A stretch of DNA of 64,000 bases from Rhipidocladum racemiflorum. Lineage: Eukaryota > Streptophyta > Magnoliopsida > Poales > Poaceae. Each line of letters begins with the position of its first letter. Position 1 is the first letter of the stretch. The notes below the pieces were generated by a model, which did not search any database, was not told the DNA's origin, and saw nothing but the letters and a program-made list of their open reading frames with translations. The position numbers and the translations under genes were made by a program. The stretch lies in NCBI GenBank assembly GCA_036346355.1, contig CM070584.1, forward strand, positions 26,258,039 through 26,322,038. Reading direction: 5' to 3'. Positions 1 to 10,353 of the stretch are shown piece after piece.

Positions 1-1
1 T

Positions 2-607
2 GTGTGCTTGTGTGCTCGTTTTCAAGCTTCCCCACGTACCTCACATCGACAAGCCGTCAAGAGAATTTTCAGGTATCTCCATGGTACTCAAGTTTTTGGC
101 ATTTGGCTTTCTGCTTCTTCATGCATTAGTTTAAGAGCCTTTTCTGATGCTGATTTTGGAGGATGACGAATTGATAGAAAAAACACATCTAGTACATGCC
201 ATTTCTTGGGTAACTCTCTTATTGCATGGTCATCAAGAAAACAATCTTCTGTTGCACAATCAACTGCTGAATCTGAATATGTGGCTGCTACTAGTTGTTG
301 TTCTCAAATTCTTTGGATAGTAGCTACACTTAAAGATTATGGGGTTAATTTGGATAGTGTTCCTTTTTTGTGTGATAACACTAGTGCAATTTGCATTGCT
401 AAGAACCTCGTGCAACACTCTAGAACAAAACACATTGACATCAGATTTCACTTTCTTAGAGATCATGTTGAAAAAGGCAACATTGTGCTTCATCATGTGG
501 ATACTGAACATCAATTGGCAGACATTTTCACAAAACCTTTGTCTTCCTCTTGTTTTGCTTTTATTCGGGGAGAACTTGGGATTGTTCATCCAATGGGTTT
601 GTTTTGA
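2..607 (+). pseudogene. Ty1/copia pol C-terminus: end of reverse transcriptase and RNase H
   Basis: The frame starting at base 2 reads the last reverse transcriptase residues (CARFQASPR, then VKRIFRYLHGT) and runs into a copia RNase H domain. RNase H landmarks are STAESEYVAA, LLCDN-type FLCDNTSA, SRTKHIDIRFHFLRDHV and QLADIFTKPL. RNase H removes the RNA strand during reverse transcription inside the virus-like particle. A TGA interrupts the frame at about 164-166, in the conserved DADFGG-x-RIDRK segment, so the product is broken. The rest of gag-pol lies to the left of the window. The matching 3' LTR is 14074-15934, because the intervening Tat element (1684-14011) is a later insertion. Identification is firm; the element's lineage inside copia is not resolved. 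Confidence 0.9.
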
Positions 608-1683
608 GGGGGAGTTTCCTTGCCAAGTTCTTTCACTTGATGAGCTTACTTTATCATATTTCTTTATATATTATGTAATTGTGCTAATATATGATAATCT
701 AAATTGTTCCACTTAAACTAAAAATGACATTGCGGAATTCTTTGGTCTGATTGCCTATAGCTAAACGCTCTGTGATATCTTACTCGTCTAGGCTTGATAT
801 TGAATCTTCTTGACAAATTTGGGCTATGAAGCAAGTGTGTTTTCAACTTTACTCTTTCATAAGACCTTTTAATCTCTTTGCATGTTTACAATCAAAGAAA
901 ATGGGAATCAATAAAACAGGGTTGTTAAAAGCAAAAAGCCTTAAGTTATGTGCTTCAGGCATGCTTTCTCTAAAAAAATAAGATGTATGCTTCAAGCATG
1001 CCATTCCCTCAAAGACAAGATGTATGCTTCAAGCATGCCACCCTTAGAAAATAAAAAGAAGTATGCTTCAAGGATGCCACATGCAGGTTATTGTTCAAAG
1101 ATTAAATTGGTTTACTAGATTGGAGTTGAAACTACTTGCTCACCCTAAGTTGTTAGTTGCTTCAATTTTGAGCCTTTGCTTTTCTACTAAGGTCTTACTT
1201 AGTACTTGGCTATAGTTGACTGAATTGAGGTTGAGATGCATGTCATTCCCTAACTTGTTAAAATCACATTAAGTTCATGTATTTTGCGTATTATGTAATA
1301 TATAAGGTTATATGATCGAATGAGCTCATCGTTTCCTATCTTGGCACTCCCTTGTTTCTCCTTGTGAAATCACTGCTGCAGGAAAAAATTTGAACATGTT
1401 CTTTCTTTTGTACTCTTGATGAATTCATTGTCAAAGGGGGAGAAGTTTTGGAATCTTTCTGAGAAGTTCAAGGAAAAAGGGGGGAGAAGTTTTTGGAAAT
1501 CTGAGAATTTTGGGAGAAGTTTGGAGAATTTTTGAATTTTTGGGCACATTGCACATTCACACACATTTTCTTTCTTAGGGGGAGATTTTTCGTATTTTCA
1601 CCCAGGAGAGTTTGTTATTTTGAATTTAGGTCAAAGGGGGAGTTTTTGTTACTTTGGTCTGTTCAAAAACCTTTTGGTGATGT
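608..1683 (+). other. Copia 3' noncoding region with purine tracts
   Basis: No credible gene. This is the stretch between the RNase H stop and the LTR of the copia element; it resumes at 14012 after the Tat insertion. It contains at least five GGGGGAG-type purine tracts (about 609, 1436, 1480, 1578 and 1636) besides the one that directly abuts the LTR at 14063-14073. Confidence 0.7.
951..1082 (+). repeat. Four short tandem repeats, 37-39 bp period
   Basis: The motif TGCTTCA(A/G)GCATGC recurs at 951, 988, 1025 and 1064 (spacing 37, 37, 39). The core TGCTTCAAGCATGC is close to an inverted repeat. It lies in the noncoding tail of the copia element. Confidence 0.8.
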
Positions 1684-2355
1684 TGTCGTGGATCAAATGG
1701 ACTCATCTTCCCTTGACAAGCGAAGCAAGGCTTGTGCCTCTTTACGATTTATAAAGGCTCACCGGTAATATTTAATCCTCCTCCCACTGGAGAAGCAAGG
1801 GCCACAAACCTAGGGAATTCATCCCACGGGAAAGGTAGAAAAGAATAAGAACCATTCCCCTTCGTAGCGGGGGGAACTCCCCTCGCTAGCGAGGGAGAAG
1901 AACGGAGGGAACTCCCCTCCGCCCCATCCCCTATCGACACAAATACAGTACGGGCTGCCAATGCCTGACACCTAATGACAGCCCCTTTGGGAACACCAGG
2001 ATATGTCAGACTAGCCTGGGACCCTAAAATGAGTGAAATTCCAGTGGAACCCTTATAGAAGGCGTAAGAATAAAGGGTAAAGATGTAAAACACGAGTAAA
2101 AAGACACCACGTAGGGCTAATCAAGCCCTTGGCTGGAGACAGTTGGAAGAAAAGGGTTAAAAGACAATTTAAAAAGGCATGTACCCCGAGGACATAGCCG
2201 AGAGAAAAAGGGGTCAACCAATGCATGCATGTTCCCTGGCCCTCCCTATAAAAAGAAAAAACCACTGCCTACCGCGAAAGAAGACACACAACCCCTGAAA
2301 ACTCCACAACAAAAAAGATCGAAGAAGAACAACCCTGTGGTGCAATATCGCCACA
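1684..2355 (+). repeat. 5' LTR of Tat-1
   Basis: Starts TGTCGTGGATC and ends ATCGCCACA. It matches 13339-14011 over its full length. A TATA box (TATAAAAAG) at 2247-2255 lies about 105 bp from the LTR end, so the RNA should start near 2280. Confidence 0.95.
2247..2255 (+). promoter_or_regulatory. TATA box of the Tat-1 5' LTR
   Basis: TATAAAAAG follows a pyrimidine stretch. The copy in the 3' LTR is at 13903-13910. Confidence 0.6.
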
Positions 2356-2373
2356 TTGGCGCCGTCCGTGGGG
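2356..2373 (+). other. Primer-binding site of Tat-1
   Basis: TTGGCGCCGTCCGTGGGG directly follows the LTR end. TGGCGCC starts are common in plant gypsy elements. I do not assign the primer tRNA. Confidence 0.75.
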
Positions 2374-2420
2374 AAGACCACTGCTCTTCGACCAGGACGA
2401 GAGGTAGATTTTCTGTAGCC

Positions 2421-3667
2421 ATGCCACCAAGGAAGGGAAAAGCGATAGCATCCAAGGAGGCGGCAACGACGGCAGGAGCGGAAGAATCGAGACGACCTGC
2501 GAGGAACCAATCTCAAGATCTACTCCAACTTCTGGATGGTGAGACGCGGTTGCCGGCCCCAACAGAAGCCCAGGACACGGTGCGAGCATTGCCTCCACAC
2601 ACCCCGGCAGCAGCGCGCAAGCGAGCCCCCAAACGACGACCTCCGGCGGTAGGCCGAACGGTTTCAACACCAGGGGGAGATGTGGTAGAAGCGTCGACAC
2701 ATCCGACCCGTCGCCGAGAGATCCATGGGGATGAAGAGATCCTCGAAGAAGGGACCAGGGCTCAGGGGGAGCTTGACCCCAACGTGCGGGCGTTGATGGA
2801 AGCTAACGAGCAACTCATGGCGGAGGTGAGACGCCTGCAAGAACGACAAGATGGGGGGCGAGACGAGTCACAAGACAAAAGCCCAAGCTGCGAAGTCCTA
2901 TCCCCAGCGCTTACGGCTACAAACAGGGAGGACAACGACCCGAACCCCCTCAGCATCCACCTACGAGCTAAAAATGGCCTTCTCCAGGAAGCTTCAAGTT
3001 TCCTACCATCAAGCCGTATGATGGCCGGACAGACCCCAGAGAGTTCCTCCGCCTTTACGACACGGCGGTTGAGGCCGTGGGGGGAGATGATGATATTAAG
3101 GCGAAGGGGCTCCTACTGGCACTCAAAGGTATCACCCTGTCCTGGTACTCTTCGCTGGAGCCCAGATCGATCACCTGCTGGTCGCAACTCCGCCGCAAGC
3201 TAGAAGGCAATTTCCAGGGCAACTTCGACGAGATGAAAGAGGAAAGTGATTTATTTGCGGTCAGGCAGCGCGATGGAGAGACTCTGAAGAGTTACTTCCA
3301 GTGCTTCTTCCGGGTTAAGTGCCAAATCCGAGGTGTTAGTGACACCACTATCATCAACGCGGCACGCTGTGGCCTGCGAAGGGGGCCGTTGGCAGAAAGG
3401 CTCGCTCGTAAAGAGGTGCGTACAGTGGAAGAACTCTTTGTGAAGATGAGGGAATATGCGCGAGCAGAGGAAGACAACCTCCGTAGAGAAGATAGGCCAC
3501 GACAAGAGATCCAAGAGTTTATTCCACGCAAGAGAGGGCGAGGGAAAGATCCCCCACCTAATACCAAAACGAAGGAACGATACCCTGAGTCTAGGAGAAG
3601 AGACGAAAGAAGGAGGATTCATCACATTGACGAGCCAAGAATCGACGAGTCATGGGTGATAGGCTAG
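2421..3667 (+). pseudogene. Tat-1 gag (frameshifted)
   Basis: The likely start is the ATG at 2421 (MPPRKGKAIAS), about 65 bp after the primer-binding site. The first ~190 codons are basic and disordered. A frameshift near 2970-2993 moves the reading to the frame carrying the Retrotrans_gag domain (PF03732 type), which begins FKFPTIKPYDGRTDP and continues through SWYSSLEP and WSQLRRKLEGNF to the MREYARAEED region at about 3460. Gag forms the cytoplasmic particle that packages the element RNA. It ends in a basic tail overlapping the start of the next frame at 3652. The product is broken by the frameshift. Confidence 0.85.
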
Positions 3668-5382
3668 CGGAGCAACAGAGGCAAGGTCCACCCCCGGGCC
3701 AAGGGAGGCAGGACGAAGGAAGTCGAATTATCAAAAGGGAAGGACCAGAGCCCAAGCGGTACCTCTACGAATATCACGGTGAAAATAACACCCATGACAC
3801 CATCCATTGCAAAGTGATTAATGGATACCGACGATTTGAAGCCAAACAAAGAGAAGTTGGGACGCACCCCGCACCGCTTGAGACACCCGCAGTCGAACGC
3901 CAACATCCCCCCCCTCGGGTGGGAGTAAATCATCCCCGTCGCATCATCAACGTCATTGCTGGGGGCTCCTCGTCGCATCTCTCGTCAAAAAGGCAGAGAA
4001 AGGCTTATGCCCGGCAAATTAACCACGTTGTGATTAACCCAACTACCCCTCCTCCATTAAAGTTTGAGCCGATCACCTTCACACAAGAGGACGCCGCGGG
4101 GGTGCACTTCCCACATCAAGACTCTTTAGTAGTAACCGCTATAATCGCTGATTGTGAAGTACGTCGCGTGTTGATAGATAGGGGAAGCGCGGCGGATATT
4201 TTGTCCATGAAGGCTTTCCGGCAGATGATGATTCCACAAGATCGATTGAAGAAATCGGAGGTGCCACTGATGGGATTTGGAGGAAGCATGGTCGACACCC
4301 TGGGTCAATTGGAATTAGAGGTCACCTTCACAACGCCACAAGCCAACGCCACGAGTCGTGTAACATTTGATGTGGTAGACATGCCATTCCAGTACAATGC
4401 TATCCTGGGCAGGGGTTCACTGACGACCATGGGGGCCATAATTCATCATGGATTCTTATGTATGAAGATTCCCTCCGCTGACGGTGTCGTCACGGTGCGA
4501 GGAGATCAAGCCCTCGCAAGGAAGATAGACATGGAAAACCCTTCCCAGGTTAAGCATGTTTGTACCACAGAGCCGGACCCTGTTATACCTATGAATCGCA
4601 GTCGGTGGCTCCCTAAACCACAGCCTCAAGGAGAAACACGACAAGTGTTGCTCAGGCCAGGAGGTAGTAAGGCAGTGATTCTCGGCGCCATGCTACTCCC
4701 TGATGAGGAGAAACGTATGATGCAACTCCTTCAAGAATACAAAACCGTGTTCGCATGGGTGCCCGAAGACATCCCTGGAGTCCCAAGGGAAACCATCGAA
4801 CACATCCTCGCCATTAGCCCGGACGCGAAGCCGAAGAAGCAAAAACTCAGAAAACTTGCGGCGAAAAGACAAATGGCTGCGAAGACGGAGGTGACTAAAT
4901 TGCTTCAAGCAAGGATCATTCGTGAAGCCCGCCACACGGAGTGGCTGGCCAACATAGTCCTAGTCAAGAAGGCCAGTGGGGCATGGAGGATGTGCATTGA
5001 TTTCACTGATTTGAACAAAGAATGTCCAAAAGATGACTTCCCCTTGCCCCACATTGACCAACTTGTCGACTCTACTTCTGGGTCAGAAAGGATGAGTTTC
5101 CTCGACGCATACTCTGGCTATCACCAAGTATACATGCAAAAAGAAGACGAAGATAAAACGGCATTCATTACCCCCTTCGGCACCTACTGCTTCGTACGAA
5201 TGCCTTTCGGGCTCAAGAACGCGGGCGCTACCTTCTCACGGCTCATCACCAAGATCTTCGCCTGCCAACTAGGAAGGAACGTGGAAGCCTACGTCGACGA
5301 CATCATTGTTAAGAGCGAGAAGAAAGAAAAGCATGTCGCTGATCTCCGGGAAACCTTCGAAAACTTGATGGGGGGAAAGTAA
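3652..5382 (+). pseudogene. Tat-1 protease and reverse transcriptase
   Basis: This 576-codon open stretch carries an aspartic protease-like segment around residues 160-280. The active-site motif reads VLIDRGSAADIL where D-T/G-G-S is usual, followed by the flap-like YNAILGRGSL. The Ty3-type reverse transcriptase (PF00078 type) follows: WRMCIDFTDLN, FLDAYSGYHQV, TAFITPFGTYCF and MPFGLKNAGATF, with the catalytic YVDD at 5290-5301. The frame ends at 5382 inside the thumb region, and the rest of the domain continues in another frame, so this is a frameshift and not a natural C-terminus. The protease cuts gag-pol; the reverse transcriptase copies RNA into DNA. Confidence 0.9.
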
Positions 5383-6706
5383 AGCTCAACCCGTCCAAAT
5401 GCGTCTTTGACGTAGACGCAGGAAAGCTGCTAGGCTTTCTGGTCTCCCAATGAGGTATTGAGGCGAACCCGGAGAAGATAAGGGCCATCCAAGACATGGC
5501 TCCACCAAGAAATCTAAAGGAAGTACAACGGTTGGCGGGGCGGATAGCAGCACTTTGCCGATTTCTGCCAAAATCCGCGGAGTGAAGCCTGCTGGTCTTT
5601 AAAGCCTTACGTTCAAGTGATGCTTTTACTTGGACAAAGGAGTGCCAACGCGCCTTCGATAATCTGAAGCAAAGCCTCATGGAGGTCCCTATCCTGCAAA
5701 GTCCGAAGCAAGGTGAAGAGCTTCTGCTATATTTGGCGGCTAGCCCTTCGGCCATCAGCGCTGTACTGGTGCGGCCACAAGGTGTAAAACAACAGACGAT
5801 TTACTTCGTCTCCGAAGCCCTCCAAGGAGCGAAGCTACGATACTCAGAAGTGGAGAAATTGGCATAAGCTTTGTTGATGGCCTCCCGAAAACTCCGCCAT
5901 TATTTTCAAGCTAATCACATCAAAGTACCAACCACGTACCCTCTTGGGTCTATGCTATCCAACAAAGAAAGTACTGGCCGCATCAGCAAATGGGTGGTCG
6001 AGCTGGCACCCTTCGAGTTAACTATAATGCCTCGCACTGCCATCAAGAGTCAAGCCCTAGCTGATTTTACGGCAGAATGGACTTCTCCTGTGTCCGGAGA
6101 TAATGATACCTTAACGGTATGGTCCAACAATTCTGATGGATCGTGGGGAGCAAGCGGAGCGGGGATAGCTGCAGTGATAATGCGCCTAGTGGTGAAAAGG
6201 TTGAGTTCGCACCAAGGCTGGAATTTCCCTCGACCAATAATATAGCCGAATACGAAGCGCTTCTGCTGGGGCTCAGGAAAGCGAAAACCATGGGAGCGAG
6301 AAGGGCTATTTTATACATTGATTCGAAGCTTATTCAGGGACATATCTCCAAAGAATATCAAGTAAAGGATGAACAGCTCCAGAAGTACGTCGAAGCGGTC
6401 CGGGCAATGGAGAAGGGCTTCATCGGGTTCACTATTGATGCAATACCCAGAGCCCGAAATGAACGAGCCGACGAGCTGGCGAAGATCGCCGCCACCAGAG
6501 GGAGTCTACCTTCGATAGTATTCTTTGAGATACTTCGCACCGCCTCCATTCCTTCCCAGATAAACCTCATTGCTCGAGCGACCAGCGAGGATTGGAGGAA
6601 TGAGATATACGACTATCTCCTTGAGGGAACTTCACCAGATGATGAAGCACAAGCAAGATGCCTAGAGAGGCGAGCGAAGAAATATGCCATCATTGATGGG
6701 TTTTAA
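5383..6706 (+). pseudogene. Tat-1 RT thumb, RNase H and second RNase H-like domain, in pieces
   Basis: Downstream of the 5382 stop the frame resumes as KLNPSKCVFDVDAGKLLGF, with in-frame stops near 5452 and 5583. The RT-linked RNase H is recognisable from LLLYLAASPSAISAVLVR to LRHYFQANHI, with another stop at 5865-5867. After the tether ending ALADFTAEW a second RNase H-like domain follows: SDGSWGASGAGIAA, then after a frameshift near 6180 NNIAEYEALLLGLRKA, DSKLIQGHI and RNERADELAKIA. A second, archaeal-like RNase H is a diagnostic trait of the Tat lineage. The residue before DGS is changed relative to the usual acidic site, so activity is doubtful. Confidence 0.85.
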
Positions 6707-7804
6707 TTCCGTAGTGGCCTCTGCACCCCATGGCTCCGCTGTATTTCACGTGAGGAGGGGATGCAGGCCCTGCGCGAAGCACACCAAGGAGATTGCGGAG
6801 CACACCAGGCTCCCAGGAATCTTACAGGAAAAGTGTTCTGAATGGGACTCTACTGGCCCACGGCGTTGCAAGATGCCGAGCAGATAGTTCGATACTATCA
6901 TGCGTGCCAATGGATGACCAAACACAAAAAGGCCCCGCCCAACGAACTGCACACAGTGCCCCCGGTTTGGCCCTTCGCCAAATGGGGGATGGACATCGTT
7001 GGAGCGCTTCCCAAAGCCCGGGCAAATCTTCAGTTTGTAATCATCGCCATCGACTACTTCTCCCGCTGGATTGAAGCAGAGCTGGTAGCAAAGATAACCG
7101 CTGACGCTGCCATCAAGTTTATGTGGAAAACGATTATTTGTAGATACGGGGTCCCTTTCCAGATCGTGACCGACAATGGATCCCAATTTGACTCCAGGAA
7201 ATTTCGTGATTACTGTGAAAATATCGGGACAAGGATGCGCCGCCTCGATGGGCCACCCTCGATCAAGCGGGCGGTGGAACGAGCGAATGGATTGCTTCTT
7301 GATGGCATCAAGAAAAGGCTCTATAACTCTGCAAAAGGATTTTGGCCCGACGAGCTCAACCATGTTTTGTGGGCAACTCGTACCTCAACCTCAAGAGCAA
7401 CCGGGTTCTCCCCTTTTTGACTCATTTTCGGAGAAGAAGCTGTCTCACCTGCTGAAGTTCTTGCAAAATCCTTACAAGTGATTAAAACTCCAATCTACGA
7501 GGAAGTCGATATCATGTGTGATTTGGCGGAAGAACAGAAACTTCAAGCTTTGGAGACTATGAAAACGTATACGAAGGCCTCAACACGAAGCTTCAGCAAG
7601 AAGGTAAAGGAACGCGAGCTACATCCCGGGGATATGGTGCTCAAGAAAGCTGCTCCAGCCTTCGCGAAGCTGGAAACAACATGGGAAGGACCATACATTA
7701 TCCGAGAGTCAACAGCGAAGGGAGTACACAAACTCATCACTCCAGATGGCGAGGACATACCAAGAACATGGAATACCGACGCACTCAAGAAATTTTACTC
7801 ATAG
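6707..7804 (+). pseudogene. Tat-1 integrase
   Basis: A degraded zinc-binding HHCC region (about 6707-6890, readable ends YHACQW) leads into an rve-type core. The three catalytic acids sit in WGMDIVGALP, VTDNGSQFDS and the segment AVERANGLL. The core frame stops at 7420, and the C-terminal part resumes at 7478 with the chromatin/DNA-binding SH3-like fold typical of Ty3 integrases (HPGDMVLKKA, WEGPYIIRES, WNTDALKKFYS, stop at 7802-7804). WNTDALKKFY is the usual end of Tat integrases. At least two breaks make it non-functional. The enzyme normally inserts the cDNA into host chromatin. Confidence 0.88.
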
Positions 7805-7884
7805 ATGATGAGATACGAAGGCAAAAAATGTACTGGTCTTTATCAATAAAATAGTAAGAAGTCGTTGTGAACGGAGGTCATCTC

Positions 7885-8650
7885 TACATTCCCCAGTATT
7901 TGAACCGAAGGCCCGTTGCCTCGCGCCGGGTAGGAGTTCGCGGACGCTTGGTCGGGCTAAAGTCCCACCCGTCCCTTCGCTCCGGAGACCCGTTGCCTCG
8001 CGCCGGGTAGGAGTTCGCGGACGCAAGGTCGGGCTAACGTCCCACCCGTCCCTTTGCTCTGGGGACCCGTTACCTCGCGCCGGGTAGGAGTTCGCGGACG
8101 CTTGGTCGGGCTAAAGTCCCACCCGTCCCTTCGCTCCGGAGACCCGTTGCCTCGCGCCGGGTAGGAGTTCGCAGACGCTTGGTCGGGCTAAAGTCCCACC
8201 CGTCCCTTCGCTCTGGAGACCCGTTGCCTCGCGCCGGGTAGGAGTTCGCGGACGCATGGTCGGACTAACATCCCACCCGTCCCTCCGCTCCGGAGACCCG
8301 GGGCTCGGCGCCAGGTAGGAGTTCGCGGACGCATGGTCAGGCTAACGTCCCACCCGTCCCCTCACTCCGGAGACCTGGGGCTCGGCGCCGGGTAGGAGTT
8401 CGCGGACGTATGGTCGGGCTAACGTCCCACCCGTCCCTTCACTCTGGAGACCCGTTGCCTCGCGCCGGGTAGGAGTTCGCGAACACTCGGTTGGGCTAAC
8501 GTCCCACCCGTTCCTTCGCTCTAAAGACCCGAGGCACCACTCCAGGTAGAACTTCGCGGACGCTTAGTTGGGCTAATGTCCCACCTTTCCTTTCACTCCG
8601 AAGACCCAAAGCTCCGCTCCGAGTAAGACCAAGGGGTTCGCCTGAACAAG
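7885..8650 (+). repeat. 77-bp tandem array inside Tat-1
   Basis: About nine to ten copies. A fixed point in each unit falls at 7914, 7991, 8068, 8145, 8222, 8299, 8376, 8453 and 8530, an exact 77-bp period. The unit contains GGTAGGAGTTCGCGGACG and a GTCCCACCCGTCCC block. Copies after 8530 decay. The array lies between integrase and the small antisense ORF. Confidence 0.92.
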
Positions 8651-8996
8651 TTAACGTCCCAAGCGTCTATCTACCCTAGGCGTCCAAGACAATAATTTAG
8701 GCCCATATTCTATTGAATCACGCGTATGACATCCAGTATCTGGCAATCCCAAATGCGGACAAACAAGCCATTAAACTCCAATCTAACATATCGCCCGGCG
8801 AGAACCGGGGCTGCTTTACGTTGTTGAGCATAGCCCTATTATCAAATTGAGAAAGTACGAGCGTGGGCAAAATTCAAGGAAACAAGAAAAGGGGATAAAC
8901 CTCAAAAAGGAACCATGGTAAATAGCCATATAGTATCATCCCGATCAGGTACGACGAAAGAGTTTGACAAAAGTTCCAATACATAGCATAAGGAAT
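8651..8996. other. Tat-1 spacer, no gene seen
   Basis: Low-complexity and A-rich sequence between the tandem array and the small antisense ORF. I see no coding potential here. Confidence 0.5.
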
Positions 8997-9362
8997 TTAA
9001 GCGCGATGAGCACGAACCACAGCTTCAGTAAGGGTCTCTTTTACCTCCCACAACTTTGGAACGATCCCGATCAATACGTCGAGGTTAGCCAGATCATGGG
9101 CGAGAGCTTCTTCTTCTGCTAACTCAGCCATAACCATGTCGAAGTCCGCCCAAAGCTCCGCGATGAAAGCTTCATGATCGTCAGGCGCTGGAAGGTCTTG
9201 AAGAGCTGGGGCATCGTCTCCAAAGTAAAAAACAAGGACAGGAGCTTCCCCCTCACCGGGCATTGGCGGGGCGTCCGCCATCAGGAGATCCAATGGGACG
9301 TCTTCCTCTGGGAGATCCAACGGGACGTCTTCCTCTGGGAGATTCAACGGCACGTCGGCCAT
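8997..9362 (-). CDS. Small acidic antisense ORF of Tat-1 (121 aa), unknown function
   Basis: An uninterrupted ORF on the strand opposite gag-pol. The N-terminus holds three tandem copies of a PLDLPEEDV-like unit, the middle is very acidic (DDHEAFIAELWADFD, ELAEEEALAHDLANL), and the C-terminal third reads IVPKLWEVKETLTEAVV. The antisense ORF at 54185-54553 in Tat-2 is 122 residues long, occupies the same relative position and has a matching C-terminal segment (LIPPLWVVEDEILAASL). That parallel is the main reason to take this short ORF seriously. It is not a domain I recognise. It is intact although the sense genes are broken. Expression is unproven. Confidence 0.5.
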   Translation of the reverse strand: MADVPLNLPEEDVPLDLPEEDVPLDLLMADAPPMPGEGEAPVLVFYFGDDAPALQDLPAPDDHEAFIAELWADFDMVMAELAEEEALAHDLANLDVLIGIVPKLWEVKETLTEAVVRAHRA

Positions 9363-9913
9363 CGAAGAAACAAGGGCAAAGATAAAATCGGAATGCAGGC
9401 ACTCGCTATGAAACCAGTGACATCAATATATATTCAAGGCAAAGAAGGCGAATGGGCTAGGTTTAATGCGGGTGCGGGAAATCGAGGCGTCTTCACGTCA
9501 CTTCCCTCAAGAATTGAGCTAAATTATTTATCTCTTGAGTTTTATCACTAACCACAAGGACCCCATGGAGGGTAACCAGACATTCCTCAGGCAAAAAAAC
9601 ACACGAGGTAAACAAGCTAGGAAGAGGATGTTTATTTTTCCTTACCCTTCATTAGATCGTGCATCGCGGCATGACCTTGGCACCCCGACTCCATCACAGC
9701 AGCGCCACTGTGTTGTTTCCAAGAATCCGATAGCACACGTGATTTGGTTAAACGAAGATGGAGTAAAATGTACAAATGTCGTAACATTGAAAATTTACAA
9801 ATTCAGTGTCGAGGAAACAAGCAGAGCATCGCAGCATCCAAAAAATGAGTTCACCACATCATACGAGAACGTCCCCTTACATACGAAGAATTCATTACGA
9901 AAAAGAGGCGAAA
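9363..9913. other. Tat-1 spacer, no gene seen
   Basis: No convincing coding sequence on either strand. It separates the small antisense ORF from the longer antisense block and could hold its terminator or an intron, which I cannot decide from sequence alone. Confidence 0.45.
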
Positions 9914-10258
9914 TTACTGAAGAGGGCGTGTTCCTTCGTCCTTTGCTTCGCAGGGTTTAGCTGCGGGCTTAGGAACACCCAGTGCGACTCGTGCTCGCAG
10001 AATTGATTCCCTCGCTGCCTCTTCCCCATGCTGTTTCCAAAAGTCGGAGATAAAACGAGAAGCCAACCGAATCGAAGCAGATGAAGGTTTCCCAACTGAA
10101 ATAAGGTCAGCGAATCCCGGTTGAGTTGGAGTAGCAGAGACGACACCGAAGTACTCGCGAATATGAGTATAGCCCTTCACTTCCAAAAGATGGGCAGTTT
10201 TAAGAGCCCCTAGTTTCGCACAATGATCGCCAAAAGCCACAGCAGAAGACCCAAGCAA
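9914..10258 (-). pseudogene. Tat-1 antisense block, possible C-terminal exon
   Basis: A 114-codon open stretch in a different frame from the antisense ORF that ends at 10354. It reads through GVVSATPTQPGFADL, FISDFWKQHGEEAARESIL and RVALGVPKPAAK. Given its position directly after the coiled-coil segment on the same strand it is probably the last exon or frameshifted tail of the same antisense gene. The intervening 95 bp were not resolved into a clear donor and acceptor pair. No known domain is recognised. Confidence 0.4.
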
Positions 10259-10353
10259 GCTGGCGGAGGTTTGGATAAACTTGATAGCTTCAAATCAGAA
10301 GAAGGAACGTGGCTTCGACCCGGGCTAGCCTCGATTCCTAAGCGAGGGAGCTG

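Noticed and set aside
7885..8650. Regularly spaced repeats suggestive of a CRISPR-like array
   Set aside because: The repeats are directly adjacent 77-bp units without unique spacers, inside a plant retrotransposon. It is a minisatellite.
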